NCBI RefSeq assembly: GCF_037176765.1
Contig: NC_090034.1
Span: 27,846,875 to 27,910,874, forward strand
Length of the DNA: 64,000 bases
Source: Anolis sagrei
Lineage: Eukaryota; Chordata; Lepidosauria; Squamata; Anolidae
Reading direction: 5' to 3'
In this document: one piece after another, positions 1 to 11,389 of the stretch
Position numbering within the stretch: position 1 is the stretch's first letter
How the letters are laid out: each line of letters opens with the position of its first letter
Made by a program: the position numbers and the translations under genes
The notes under the pieces: generated by a model
Databases searched by the model: none
The model's input: the letters and a program-made list of their open reading frames with translations, nothing else
What the model was told of the DNA's origin: nothing

Positions 1-95
1 TTTTCAAATTGCTAGGTTGGCAGAAGCTGGGGCTGACAACAGAAGCTCACACCGTTCCCTAGATTTGAACCTGCAACCTTTCGGTCAAAAGCTAG
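1..95 (-). mobile_element. Sauria-type tRNA SINE, partial
   Basis: Reverse copy (CAAATTGCTAGGTTGGCAGA, TTGAACCTGCAACCTTTCGG); truncated by the window edge. Confidence 0.75.
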
Positions 96-102
96 GAGCC
101 CC

Positions 103-272
103 TGGTGGTGCAATGGGTTAAACTCTTGTGCCGGCAGGACTGAAGACTGACAGGTCAGAAGTTTGAATCCAGGGAGAGCGTGGATGAGCTCCCTCTATCA
201 GCTCCAACTTCCCATGCAAGGACATGAGAGAAGCCTCCCACAAGGATGGTAAAACATCAAAACAAGAAGAGT
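103..272 (+). mobile_element. Second lizard tRNA SINE, partial
   Basis: Starts GGAGCCCCTGGTGGTGCAAT with A-box and B-box-like TTTGAATCCAGG; ends ACATCAAAA, shorter than the 4978 copy. Confidence 0.75.
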
Positions 273-394
273 CCTTATTCATCTGCAATAAGAGAACAAG
301 AAGGGTGCCTCTCCCACGTTGCCAACAAAAAGTCTGGACCCAATAAACTCATTTTCCGCAAGGGCCCTTTGTAATTGGAAGACTGTATAAATAA

Positions 395-1655
395 CAATAA
401 CAATAATACTAATACTTTATCTATAGACCACCCTATCTCCCCAAAGGGACTCAAGGCAGTTTTCAACATGTATGGCAAAACATTCAATGCCAAAAGGGAG
501 AGACATTCAGACAAATCACATCAGGACAAATCATATTAGACATTATAGCAGCAACCTAATTCTAAGCTTAATAACAGCCAAAATCATTGATAGTAAGAAC
601 TTCAATAACCTGTACGAATATAACAATTATTATAAATTTGACATTAAATAAAAGCAACTAAGAACAATGGCTGAAACCATTATAAAAAGACGATATGTTA
701 TACAACAGTCAGTGGGGCTGAAGACAGTTCCAGTCTCTAGACAAAATTTAACATATATAGATGAGAATATAAGTCAGGCGTATTAGTCTTCCTCCTCTTC
801 ATACACCACAGTACATATGTGGGTTTTCAGAAGTTTTAAAAGCAAGGAGAGAGGGAGCAGTTTTCAATTCTTTGGGACGGAGTTCCAGAGGTGGGGAGCG
901 ATCACAGAGAAGGCCCCCTCTCTTGTTCCCACCAGCCATGCTTGAAATGGGGGTGGGACCGAGAGCAGAGCCTCCTTCACAGACTGCAGTGCTCAGGCCA
1001 GTTTGTAAACAGAGATGTGGTTTTGCAAATAGCCTGGGCCTGAACCATTTAGGGCTTTATAGGTAACAACCAGCACTTTGTATTTAGCTGTCCTCTCATA
1101 GTACAGCACTCCAGTTAGCAGCCTGGTTACCGATCTCTGAACCAGTTGGAGCTTCCAAACTATCTTGTAAGGCAGCCCCACATAGAGAGCGTTGCAGTAA
1201 GGCATGGACTACCATGGCCAGATCTGGCATCTAAAGGTACAGGTACAGCTGGCCCACAAATTTTAGTTGAGCAAAGGCACTCCTGGTCACTGCTGACACT
1301 TGGGGTTCCAGGGTCATTGATGAGTCCAGGATCACCCCCAGAATGCAAACCTGTGTCTTCAGGGGGAGTGTGATCCCGTCCAGTACAAGCTGTAACTCCG
1401 CACCCTGATCTGCCTTCCAACTGACCAGGAGTACCTCTGTCTTACCTGGATTTACTTTCAACTTCTTGGCCCTCATCCAGTCCATTACTGATGACAGGCA
1501 CTGGTTTAGGGGCAGGATGGCATCCTTGGCTTTTGGTGGAAAGGAGTAATAGAATTGGGTGTCGTCAAAATAAATTTGGTACCAAACTCCAAAACTCCAG
1601 ATGATCTCTCCCAGCAGTTAAATGTAACTATTTGCCCTGATACTGAAACCTAATA
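395..1655 (-). mobile_element. L2-type LINE, 3' part
   Basis: Minus-strand frames encode the end of the reverse transcriptase ORF (DWMRAKKLKVNPGKTEVLLV, CNALYVGLPYKIVWKLQLVQ, LLTGV), then the AT-rich 3' UTR ending at ACTTTATCTATAGACCACC with (TTA)n. Several stops and shifts. Confidence 0.8.
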
Positions 1656-1679
1656 CACAACAAATCATGTTATAGAGTG

Positions 1680-1738
1680 TTATTATTATTACTATTATTC
1701 ATTTAGATTAAGAAATGAATAATAGTAATAATAATAAC
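1680..1738. repeat. (ATT)n palindrome
   Basis: TTATTATTATTACTATTATT and AATAATAGTAATAATAATAA pair across AGATTAAG; almost perfect. Confidence 0.7.
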
Positions 1739-1967
1739 ATTCTGTAACACAATTGTGTCCCTGGGTTATAAATGTCATTAGCTTGCTATAGCACATTTTG
1801 CGATAGTTTTTCAGTGAATATGTCATCAAGTTACAACCAATTCAGCCTAGTTTGTGGCAAACACAAAAACAACATGTTTCAGGAATATAACAGCTACTTT
1901 CAGAGTAAGGACTGCACAATTAAACAGGAATTACACTTTCAAACCAAATTTTGTTACATAATGTAAT
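1737..1967 (+). mobile_element. TIR DNA element, GTAACA family
   Basis: Starts TTCTGTAACACAATTGTGTC and ends TTTTGTTACATAATGTAAT; inverted ends of about 15 bp. No transposase. Confidence 0.65.
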
Positions 1968-2261
1968 ACAAATTCATGGGAGTCGTCATTCAATAACATC
2001 TGGGTAAAAACCTAGAGAACACTAACCACTACGTAAAAGAATTACAGTTGGCACTCTGTTTCCATGGATTCTCCCTTTGAAGACAACCATACTAAGGCTG
2101 ACGTGGCCATTGGTGAAAATTATGTTTGACATTGCTGGTTTCAGGCCAAGGCTTGCAGCCAAAAGGATGACAACAACAGGATGTCATCTGCATGCTGGGG
2201 GCATCAAATCCCCAAACACAAGACAACCCAGCAGATAGATAGATAGATAGATAGGTGGCAT

Positions 2262-2415
2262 GGGCAAACGTGGGCCCTCCAGATGTTTTGGACCAACTCC
2301 CATCATTCCTAACAGCCTCAGGCCCCTTTCCCCCCTCAGCCACTTAAGTGGAAAAGGAGTAGAAAAGGAAAGGTCCTGAGGCTGTTGGGAATTGTGGGAG
2401 TAGAAGTCCAAAATC
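2262..2415. mobile_element. Fold-back MITE, AACTCCCAC family
   Basis: GGGCCCTCCAGATGTTTTGG ... and its inverted arm ... AATTGTGGGAGTAGAAGTCC around a CCACTTAAGTGG centre. Confidence 0.75.
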
Positions 2416-2419
2416 CCAT

Positions 2420-3650
2420 TTGGGGTTGAATAAGATTAGATAGATAGATAGACAGACAGACAGACCATACAGGATGGAACTAAGCCAAGGGAATGAAGCA
2501 GCATCACCTCTTTGTTTGTCCCTTCAGCAAAAAGTAGAGCCAACCTGAAACAATGTCTCTGAATCCCATGCAAGCAAGGCAAGCGAGGAGGACCCCTTGG
2601 CCAATGGTACTTCAAGCTGATGATTGGTCCAGCAAAACCAGTAAGGACGCACTCCTCTGGTCAATGCAACCAAAAGCGTCCCATCCAGAAACGCTTGGAG
2701 CCGGGATGCTCCAAAATGGGATGCTGGTAATGGAGGATTTTTTAAAGTGATGGTTTCATAACAGCCTCCTTCAGGAAAGCTGGAACTCTGCCTTGTTTGA
2801 ACAAACCCTTGAAGCACGCCATTCACCCACTTGGTTCCTCTCTCACTTTGTTAAATAAGCCCAAAAGGCGAAGGATGTAAGCCTCAAGTGGTGGCTCTCA
2901 CCTCTCCAAGAAGCCTGACCACATCCTTGGGTTGCACAATTGAGAAATATGCCAAAATCATGGGACAAGCAGAGGGCAAAGTTGCATCCACTCCATTCTA
3001 GCATCTGTGCAAAAGTAGTCACAGAGAGATTTCATCTGCAAAATGCCAGGCAATTGGTTCAGTTACCAAGTTACTCTTTTCCTGAATTCTCTGCAAGATT
3101 GCTGTGAAGATAAGGAGGGAAGGAGTAGGAGAACCTCAGGTATTGCCTTAAAGTAAAAGGGCAGGAGATAACGGTAATATATAGTTACATGAGAGTCTGT
3201 TTCCAATCCTTTTATCCTGCTGGCAGGTTCCGGGGTTTGGCCTCGAGGTGCAGGGAAAACTCCACTTTTATTACAAGTGAAGGGCGAAGAAGTAATAAGA
3301 CAAACCTATCCAAAAAGGTTTGGATTCAGCTGGCTTTTAAGGCAGTTTTAGAAGAGTATTAGAGGGAAGGACAGAACTAAACCTATTTTGACAGAAAAGA
3401 AAGGTGTGTTCAATGCGTATTTGCTGAAAGAGAAGAAGGGCAAAGACGATGGTGATATAACCCTATCCTGGGCATATCATCTCTCAAAGAAGTCCTACTA
3501 ATTTGGGATATAGTTATTTCTGAAGTCAGCAGCATAATGAATGTATGTTACTGCCCAGGTTACGATTCAGTAAGAACAAGAATGTTAAAAGTGCCTCCAA
3601 AAACCTTGGCTTACTTTTGTGAGCTGCAAATTTGCCCTTGCTTTTCATTA
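2420..3650. other. No recognised feature
   Basis: After a (GATA)n/(GACA)n tract at 2438-2465 no coding pattern or known repeat was seen. Confidence 0.5.
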
Positions 3651-3654
3651 GGTT

Positions 3655-3712
3655 CATTTTAATTTAACCTTAATACATCTGGACGTGTATTAAGGTTAAA
3701 TTAAAATAATAA
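3655..3712. repeat. Palindromic dispersed repeat
   Basis: TTTTAATTTAACCTTAATAC pairs with GTATTAAGGTTAAATTAAAA across ATCTGGAC. One arm recurs at 6640-6684. Confidence 0.75.
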
Positions 3713-3751
3713 TGTAGATTACTAAAACAACTTCCTCTTGACATTAAGTCT

Positions 3752-4048
3752 AGTCAAGTCTGACTCTGGCGGGTGGTGCTCATCTCCATTTCTAAGTGAG
3801 GAGCCGGTGTTGTCCATAGACACTTCCAAGATCATGTAGCCGGCATGACTGCATGGAGTGCTGTTACCTTCCCGCTGGAGCAGTACCTATTGATCTACTC
3901 ACATTTGCATGCTTTCAAACTGCTAGGTGGGCAGAAGCTGGAGCTAACAGCAAGAACTTACTCCGCTCTTGGATTTGAACCGTTGACCTTTTGGTCAGCA
4001 AGTTCAGCAGCTTAGCCGTTTAACCCACTGCATCACCGGGGGCTGTTC
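3752..4048 (-). mobile_element. Sauria-type tRNA SINE
   Basis: Complete reverse copy, from TCAAGTCTGACTCTGGCGGG to CATCACCGGGGGCT, with B box (TTGGATTTGAACC) and A box near its right end. Confidence 0.85.
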
Positions 4049-4467
4049 ATTAAATTCAGCCTTATCAGCAGTCAAGTCTAAAACAACTGGAAATTGGGTC
4101 TGGAAATTGCATTGGGACTCCTGGGTAGCTACTAGCCCCAACAAGCCAGAAGCATAAACAGAGAAATAGAGTTCTTTGTGGGTTTTTAGTAAGGAAATAC
4201 AGGGGTTTTTACACTGAGTATATCATAGAAGATCAACAGCACAACATAAGTACAGATTTTCTTTTCTCAGCCTACCATTTTGCTTACCAAATGAATTTCT
4301 CCATCTTATATAAAGTCTGAAAATGATGAAAATCCTCAAACCTGACATATCATCTACTCACTGTGGGAAACATCCCCCTCCATATCACATCCTTATACAT
4401 TTCTTTTCCAAGTCACAAAGTAAACAGGGCCCTCTCTTTGGGTCTTTTTCTTGTATAATATATGGTG

Positions 4468-4625
4468 CATCTACACTGGAGAACCGATGCAGTTTGACAC
4501 ACTTTTACCCAATCTACACTGCCATATAATCCAGTTTCTTAATACAGATTATCTGCTTTGAACCTTATTATATAGCAGCGGAGGCTCATATAATTCAGTT
4601 CAAATCTAGATTCAGAAACTGGATT
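4468..4625. mobile_element. Palindromic MITE, CTACACTGCC family
   Basis: Units such as ATCTACACTGCCATATAATC with inverted partners; one of at least ten copies. Confidence 0.65.
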
Positions 4626-4975
4626 ACACTCTGTAACATGGTTTTTGTTCCTGGATGATCAATGTCATTTCCTAATTGGTTCTCTCATAAAAACACGAGC
4701 AAAGTTTGTTAAACTGCACGGACTTTGTTTCTGTGGGAGGGGCATCTGCAGCACATTATATTATTACATTATCACATTATCAAATTATATTATATTATTA
4801 TAATATTAAAATACATTACACTATGTAATACTATGATTTTTGTTCCTGTGTTCTAAATGTCATTTTCTAATTGGTTCTATCATAAAAACATGAGAAAAAA
4901 TGTATTAAATTACACAGACTTTGTTTTTGTGGGAGGGACATCCTGAAGCACATATTATTGTTGTTGTTGTTGTTA
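4623..4975 (+). mobile_element. Two 5' halves of the GTAACA-family element in tandem
   Basis: ACACTCTGTAACATGGTTTT (4627) and ACACTATGTAATACTATGA (4817) start similar 130-140 bp segments ending in GTGGGAGGGRCATCC-like sequence. Confidence 0.6.
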
Positions 4976-4977
4976 TT

Positions 4978-5216
4978 GGAGCCCCTGGTGGCGCAGGACT
5001 GCTGACTGACAGGTCAGTGGTTTGAATCCAGGGAGTGCGGGTTGAGCTCCCTCTGTCAGCTCCAGCTCCCCATGCAGGGACATGAGAGAAGCCTCCCACA
5101 AGGATGGTAAAACATCAAACATCCGGGTGTCCCCTGGGCAACGTCCTTGCAGATGGTCAATTCTCTCACACCAGAAGCAACTTGCAGATTCTCAAGTCGC
5201 TCCTGACCCGAAAATA
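4978..5216 (+). mobile_element. Second lizard tRNA SINE, full length
   Basis: GGAGCCCCTGGTGGCGCAGG to CTCAAGTCGCTCCTGACCCG. Sits beside a (TTG)n and splits a group of TIR elements. Confidence 0.85.
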
Positions 5217-5256
5217 ATTTATATTATACAATAATATAAAGATATTATGATAATAT

Positions 5257-5600
5257 ATTACATTATGTAACATTATTTTTGTTCCTGCGTGATCAATGCC
5301 ATTTCCTAATTGATTCTATCATAAAAACATGGGGGGAAAGTTTATCAAACTGCAAAAACTTTGTTTTTGTGGGAGGAACATCCTGCTGTAGTTGTTCAAT
5401 GAATATGTGATAAGAGTCTCAACCAATTCATATAAAACCAATTATATAAAAAGAAAAACCTAGTTTGTGGCAGTTACAAAAGCGAAGTGTCTGAAGGCCA
5501 ACAATGACTTTCAAAGTAAGGACCGTGCAATTAAACCGGAATCACTTTCAAACCATGAACAGAACTTTTTTTTTCCAAATTTAGTTACATAGTGTTATAG
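5257..5600 (+). mobile_element. GTAACA-family element, full length
   Basis: ATTACATTATGTAACATTAT to AATTTAGTTACATAGTGTTA. Confidence 0.65.
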
Positions 5601-5679
5601 GGAAGTGTAGATCCAGCCTCAAACTGACGTGACTCCAAGTGGTGTAAAACTGTGTTAATTCCACGGTGTAAGTAATAAT

Positions 5680-5696
5680 AATAAGAATAATAATAA

Positions 5697-5727
<31 letters not shown>

Positions 5728-5965
5728 AAGAAAGAGAAGAAGAAGAAGACATTGTTTGTATACTGACCTATCTCCCCAAACAAACTCACGGCTGTTTCCT
5801 ACATGTAAGGCAAACATTCAATTGCCGGAAAGAAACCATACAGACAATCACATTAAGATAAACACATTAAACAATACAACACAACCTAATTAAACTTAAC
5901 AGACAACATAACAACCACTGAAAGCATCATAAAATACAAAAAAATCTGTTAAAACCCACTAAAGA
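5680..5965 (-). mobile_element. L2-type LINE 3' end with GAA/AAT repeat
   Basis: Minus-strand tail (GTATACTGACCTATCTCCCC, CATGTAAGGCAAACATTCAA) bordered by (AAGA/AAG)n at 5699-5750. Confidence 0.6.
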
Positions 5966-5969
5966 AAAA

Positions 5970-6630
5970 AAATATTAAAAATGCATTTCACTGTAGCTCC
6001 ATCAGTAGAGATTCAAGAGTAGATAACGCCTTTGCCTCAGGCACCCACAGTCCCAGCACAAGGGCTATTTGCTTGTACCCAGAGCCTGGAATCTTCCAAA
6101 CTGGCTGGGGAATTGCCTTAAAAAATTGCATTCGCCAAGGCCTGGTTGTGCACCACGGCCCTTTCCACAGAGCCAGACTGTTTTGCTCTGAATTTCCATT
6201 CCTGGCTTGTTAGAACCGGCCAATCGGGGCTCCAGGATTGACTGACACACGGCACTTTCTATCCCTACTTTACTTTAGTTGCCCTTTGAGGCACCTGGTG
6301 CTGATCAAAACCCATGATATTTAAACCAACAAATCAGATTTCATTTTTTTCTTTAAAGAATTAGTTGTATAAAGAGCCTAGATCAGAGATAACGGATACT
6401 AATGACATTACTTCTAATTATATCTGATGAAATAGGCGAGCAGTGGTTTGCACAGCCTGGAGACAAACCAAGGCCTCTCTATCCGCAAATATGAAAAAGC
6501 CAATAAATAGAGATTTGGGGGATAACAGTCCAGCTACAAAGCCAAATTATTCCAGTTTTGATTAACTGAAAATTAAGCTGGAAACAATTCAGAACAATTG
6601 CTGAATGTGGACCTCCCACCAAATAACACC
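5970..6630. other. No recognised feature
   Basis: Single-copy-looking sequence; short frames without family resemblance. Confidence 0.5.
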
Positions 6631-6684
6631 TACACATCTGGACACGTATTAAGGTTAAATTAAAATAATAATGTAGATGACTAA

Positions 6685-6903
6685 GTACTTCGGACACATC
6701 ATGAGAAGACAGGAGGACAATTAAGCTGGGGAAAATGGAAGGAAAAAGGAAGAGGGGCCGACCATGGACAGGATGGATTGATGGTATCCTTGAAGTGGCT
6801 GGATTAATCTTGAAGGAGCTGGGTGTACTGATGGCCAACAGGGAGCTCTGGCGTGGGCTGGTCCATGAGGTCACGAAGAGTCGGAAATGAATGAACAACA
6901 ACA
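6685..6903 (+). mobile_element. Bov-B (RTE) LINE 3' end with 10-bp TSD
   Basis: CGGACACATCATGAGAAGAC, GGCCGACCATGGACAGGATG and CATGAGGTCACGAAGAGTCG match the Bov-B 3' end. AGATGACTAA at 6675-6684 and 6904-6913 is a perfect duplication. Confidence 0.82.
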
Positions 6904-6941
6904 AGATGACTAAAACGATTAAATTGATTCATTACCCATGT

Positions 6942-7951
6942 TTCAACCTAGGTTGTCATGAGCTTTTGGACTGCATGGCCATGTTCCTGCAGCATACTCT
7001 CATGACGTTTTGCCTGCATCTGTGGCTAATGGCATCTTCAGAAGTCTGTTGGCAATGAGGCAAGTGGAGTGTATATATACCTGTGGAATAATGTTCAGGG
7101 TAGGAGGAAGGACCTTTATTTGAAGCAAGTCTGAATATTGCAATTACCAAGCTTGAATAGCATGAAATAGCCTTGCAGCTGCAAAGTCAATCAGTGAAGG
7201 AATCTGATTGAGATAGCCTGGCCCGTTGGCACCCTCTGCTAGGGAGGTGTCCACTGGCACTTGGTTGTTTGCAGTCTGGAGTTCCCCTGTTTCTGAGTGG
7301 TGTTCTGTATTTACTGTCTTGATTCTGGTGGTTTTTTAAATACTGGGAACCAGATTTTGTTCACTTTCATGGTTTCCTCCTTTCTGTTGAAATTGTCCAC
7401 GTGCTTCTTGTGGATTTCAATGGCTTCTCTGTGTTGTCTGACACAATTGTTGTCAATTTCAACAGAAAGGAGGAAACCATGAACATCAACACAATCTGGT
7501 TACCAGGATTAAAAAATAAATACCAGAATCAAGACAGTAAATAAAGAATACCACCCAGAAACACAAGAACTCCAAAAAGCAAACAATCAAGTGTCAATTA
7601 ACACCTCCCAGCAGAAGGTGCCTCCAGGCAAAAACAGCTAGGCTACCTCTATGCAGATACCCTCACTGATTGACTTTGCAGCTGCAAGGCTACTCCATGC
7701 TATTCACACTTGTTAATTACATTTACACTTCCTTCAAACAGACAAGGGTTCTTCCTCCTACCCTGGACATTACTCCACAGATATATACACACTCCACTTG
7801 CTTCACTGCCAACGGACCTCTGAAGATGCCATTAGCCACAGATGAAGGTGAAACACCAGAAGAGAATGCTCCTGGAACATGCCCAGACAGCCTGGAAAAC
7901 TCACAGCAACCCAGTAAGTCCAGCCATGAAAGCCTGCGAACAATTCAACCT
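6942..7951. mobile_element. Old palindromic Penelope-like element with 8-bp TSD
   Basis: Left and right halves are diverged reverse complements around about 7447. Both ends carry PLE terminal sequence (GGCCATGTT..., CTCATGACGTTTTGCCTGCA). The centre encodes remnants of the HVDNFNRKEET part of the GIY-YIG protein on both strands. The octamer TTCAACCT flanks it at 6942-6949 and 7944-7951. The high divergence between arms suggests this is the oldest of the set. Confidence 0.7.
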
Positions 7952-8088
7952 CGTTTGTAGCCGCTATAAAAATGAAGTTTCTGGAGTAAAACAACTACTT
8001 TAAAAGTAAAGATCACACATTTAAACAGGAATAACATTTCTGAACCAGGAACAGAACATTTTTCATATTTTGTTACATAGTGTAATCT
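7952..8088 (+). mobile_element. GTAACA-family element, 3' half
   Basis: Ends TTTTGTTACATAGTGTAATC; its left edge meets the old PLE. Confidence 0.6.
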
Positions 8089-8336
8089 CACTTTCTTGCT
8101 ACCCACCATTGGAATCAGTCATTGCAGCTTAAGCAATATGACTATTGATCCTGAAGAAGATGCTGCTGGATCATTGAAAGGAATGGGAGTTGTCGTTTGA
8201 TAACACCTAGGGGCCCAAACTGGGAAAAAGTGTGTGTTCCCTGTATTATAATATTAGAAATATATTTCAATATGTGCCTTTTATAGAATGTTTTCACAAC
8301 GGTATGCCTTAAGGATATTGGGCTCTGCCTTGAGCT

Positions 8337-8452
8337 ATGAGCAGCAGTAAGTAAGAAATACAATGCAGAATTCTAGTTATTACTCCATCTGGTATTATTA
8401 TTAATAATAATTAGAATTCTACATTGTATTTCTTACCTGTTGCTCCTCATAC
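8337..8452. repeat. Fold-back repeat
   Basis: Arms GTAAGAAATACAATGCAGAA and TTCTACATTGTATTTCTTAC around an (ATT)n centre. Confidence 0.75.
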
Positions 8453-8847
8453 CTCGAGGCAGCACATGTAAACACATTTAGTAAAAGGCACTAGACTGTA
8501 AGATTACAATACATGGAACACTCACTTTTCTTATTATTATTATCAATAATAATAGTAATAATAAGAGCTAAAAAGGAGCAATAATCAAAAGGGAAGAAGT
8601 TGTCATTCAATAATTTGGGGACCCAAACTCAGTCAACACTAAAAGGCACCGGCCACTATGTAATATAGATAGATAAATAGATAAGATAGATAGGCAGATA
8701 TACCTACACATGTACACACATGGCTTCAGTGGCCCTTTGAAGGCAACCATAAGGGGGATGTATCCCCGGAGGAAAATGGGTTTGACATAAGCCAAGATCT
8801 GCATGCCATTCATAGGGACTTTGACCATGCGGATCCAGAAATGGGTC

Positions 8848-8992
8848 CCTTCTACACTGCCATATAAAAGCCAGATTATCGGCTTTGAACTGGATTATAG
8901 GGCAGTGTAGACTCAGATAATCCAGTTCAAAGCAAATGACATGGATTTTCTGCTGTGATAATCTATATTACATGGCAGCATAGAAGAGGCCT
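8848..8992. mobile_element. Palindromic MITE, CTACACTGCC family
   Basis: CCCTTCTACACTGCCATATA at one end, CATGGCAGCATAGAAGAGGC at the other, TTTGAACTGGATTA inside. Confidence 0.75.
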
Positions 8993-9057
8993 AAGTCTCT
9001 ACCCATCACCAAGACTCTGCTTCTTGAGACTGCCTAATGACTGCCTAATGACAATAT

Positions 9058-9472
9058 AGGCAGTCTCTGAATTACAAACATACGATATACAAATGACTCC
9101 TAGTTAAGAATGGGGAGAGACAACAGGAAGTGAGAGGAATCTTCCCCTCGGAAGGAAGGGAAATCCACTCCTGGAAGAGTTATTATTATCATGGGGAAAA
9201 GGGGTCTCCAATGAAGCTTTATCCTTAATCCTTGCTTCCAAAACAAACCAATTTTTGCAAATTATCACAGGGTGACGGGGCGAAATCTTCCAAACAGGGG
9301 CGCAAACAGCAAAGGAAACATTACCCTTCCCTACGCTATCCAAAGCTAGCATATATATACATACACTATATTATATTGTATTATATTATATTTTATTTGG
9401 CTAGAGTGACACTTACAAAATGTCCCTATGAACCTACAGAATCCCTCGTTTGTAACTTGGGAGCTGCCCACC
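9058..9472 (+). mobile_element. TIR element, GGCAGT family
   Basis: AGGCAGTCTCTGAATTACAA at the left and TTTGTAACTTGGGAGCTGCC at the right are inverted repeats; the inside matches 37960-38215 in reverse. Confidence 0.55.
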
Positions 9473-9483
9473 AACTTGGGAGC

Positions 9484-10235
9484 ACGGTTGGTGGGGACAA
9501 GAGAGAGGGCCTTCTTGGTGGTAGCTCCCTAATTCTGGAATACCCTCCCTAAAGAAATTAGATCAGGGGTCCTCAAACTAAGGCCCGGGGGCAGATGCGG
9601 CCCTCCAAGGTTATTTACCCAGCCCTCTCTCAGGGTCAACCTAAGTCTGAAATGACTTGAAAACACCCAACAACAACAACAATCCTATCTCAAAAGCAGA
9701 CCCACACTTCCCATTGAAATACTAATAAGTTTATATTAGTTAAAATTGTTCTTCATTTTAATTATTGTATTGTTTTTAAGTGTGTGTGTGTGTGTGTGTT
9801 TTTTTTTTTGCACTACAAATAAGATATGTGCAGTGTGCATAGGAATTCATTCTTGTTTTTTTCAGATTATAATCCGGCCCTCCAACAGTTTGAGGACTAT
9901 GACCCGGCCCTATGTTTAAAAAGTTTGAGGACCCCTTCCGGGTGAGTCTGAAAACATGGCTGTTCAGACAGGCCAATGTGATGAATCATTGATAGTACTG
10001 GCTCGCACTTTGATTATTATGATAGTCGGCCCACAGGTTCCACTGCTTTTAAGGAATTTTTCTGATTTTATTGATGAGATTTTTATGCACTGTTGATTGT
10101 ATTTGTGTCATTGTGTTTGTGCTTATGTATTGTTGTCTGCGTGTGGCACTTGGAGTGCTTCTGTGAGCCGCCCCAAGTCCCTTTGGGGAGATGGTGGCAG
10201 GGTACAAATAAAGATTTATTATTATTATTATTGTA
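9484..10235 (+). mobile_element. L2-type LINE 3' end, split by a hAT element
   Basis: Starts GGTGGGGACAAGAGAGAGGG, breaks at 9564, resumes at 9937 (GTGAGTCTGAAAACATGGCT) and ends with AAATAAAGATTTATTATT. Confidence 0.75.
9564..9936 (+). mobile_element. Non-autonomous hAT-type element (OposCharlie-like)
   Basis: Starts CAGGGGTCCTCAAACTAAGG and ends AAGTTTGAGGACCCC, giving imperfect terminal inverted repeats. The inside (CGGCCCTCCAACAGTTTGAG, ATGTGCAGTGTGCATAGGAA) resembles a hAT family remembered from opossum, bats and lizards. No clear 8-bp duplication. An internal (TG)n lies at 9780-9799. Confidence 0.6.
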
Positions 10236-10240
10236 TGTAT

Positions 10241-10566
10241 GTATGGAGTCCCCAGTGGTGCAGTGGGTTAAACTGCTGAGCTGCTGAACTTGCTAACCGA
10301 AAGGTTGCAGGTTTGAATCTGGGGAGCAGCGTGAGCTCCTGTTGTCAGCCCCAGCTTCTGCCCACCTAGCAGTTTGAAAACATGCAAATGTGAGTAGATC
10401 AATAGGTACTTCTCCGGTGGGAAGGTAACAGCACTCCATGCAGTCATGACCTTGGAGGTGTCTAAGGACAACGCTGGCTCTTTGCTTAGAAATGGAGACG
10501 AGCACCAACCCCCAGAGTCAGACCCGACTGGACTTAATGCCAGGGCAAAACCTTTACCTTTACTAT
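10241..10566 (+). mobile_element. Sauria-type tRNA SINE, full length
   Basis: AGTCCCCAGTGGTGCAGTGG, B box GCAGGTTTGAATCTGG, Bov-B-like 3' end ACCTTTACCTTTACTA. Followed by (GTAT)n. Confidence 0.88.
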
Positions 10567-10609
10567 ATGTATGTATATGTGTGTGTGTGTGTGTCTGTCT
10601 GTCTGTCTG

Positions 10610-10835
10610 GAATTACAGTGCAAAAATGCTCCTGTTCCAACTTACATACAAATGCAACTTAAGAACAAACCTACAGAACTGCTCTCATTCATAACTTGGG
10701 AGCTGCCTATCTCTATCTATCCATCTATATATGGCTGGAGTTACACTTAAGAAATGTCCCTGTTCCAACTTACACACAGATTCAATTTAAGAACAAAACT
10801 CCAGGACTGCTCTTGTTTGTAACTCAGGGACTGCC
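10610..10835 (+). mobile_element. Two GGCAGT-family end fragments in tandem
   Basis: AATTACAGTGCAAAAATGCT to CATAACTTGGGAGCTGCC, then a second unit ending GTAACTCAGGGACTGCC. Confidence 0.5.
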
Positions 10836-10921
10836 TGCCTCTCAAGACTCTGGGCTTGCCTTCTGCCCTTTGGAGGTCCTGCAGGAAGGAAGTTCCCTAG
10901 GCCTTGTCATCGCCATCTACT

Positions 10922-11015
10922 ATTATTACTATTATTATTATTATTAGATACACAACAAGATTAGTACACAGCAAACAAGATCACGATGCTAGCTTTTGTA
11001 ATGGATCACAAGTAT
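10922..11015 (-). mobile_element. R4-type LINE 3' end fragment with (ATT)n
   Basis: (ATT)n followed by ACACAACAAGATTAGTACAC and TGGATCACAAGT. Confidence 0.55.
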
Positions 11016-11280
11016 TACTACTGTGGTTGTTGTTCTGATGCCTAGCAAAAGGAGGAACAACAATGGGAGGAGGGAGGAGTATGGATGGGAACCAGAGGGG
11101 CTAGTGAGTGTATTAATGCCAGGAGGCAGGTTGCAATGCATTGCAATGCAGGCTGGCTTAGATGCTAGCTTCTTCCCACTCACCTGCACGAGAGGGTCTC
11201 AATGCAGTCCAGTCTGCGTTCTGTGGTCAGTGCAGACGCCAAGGCCTACAGAGCCCAACAAAAGGGACAAAGGCCAGCTG

Positions 11281-11335
11281 GCAGGAAGGAAGGAAAGGAA
11301 GGAAGGAAGGAAGAAAGAAGGAAGGAAGGAAGGAG
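11281..11335. repeat. (GGAA)n tetranucleotide tract
   Basis: GGAAGGAAGGAAGG with a few AAAG interruptions. Confidence 0.85.
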
Positions 11336-11389
11336 GGATGCAGCAAAGGGAGAAAGAGGAGGAAGAAGGAGGGAAAAGGCAAGGTGGAG

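Noticed and set aside
2524-2826. 100-codon minus-strand frame
   Set aside because: No family resemblance, splice sites or codon bias seen; treated as chance.
9736-9976. Open frame ending in Thr-His repeats
   Set aside because: Lies in the hAT-type element and its (TG)n tract.
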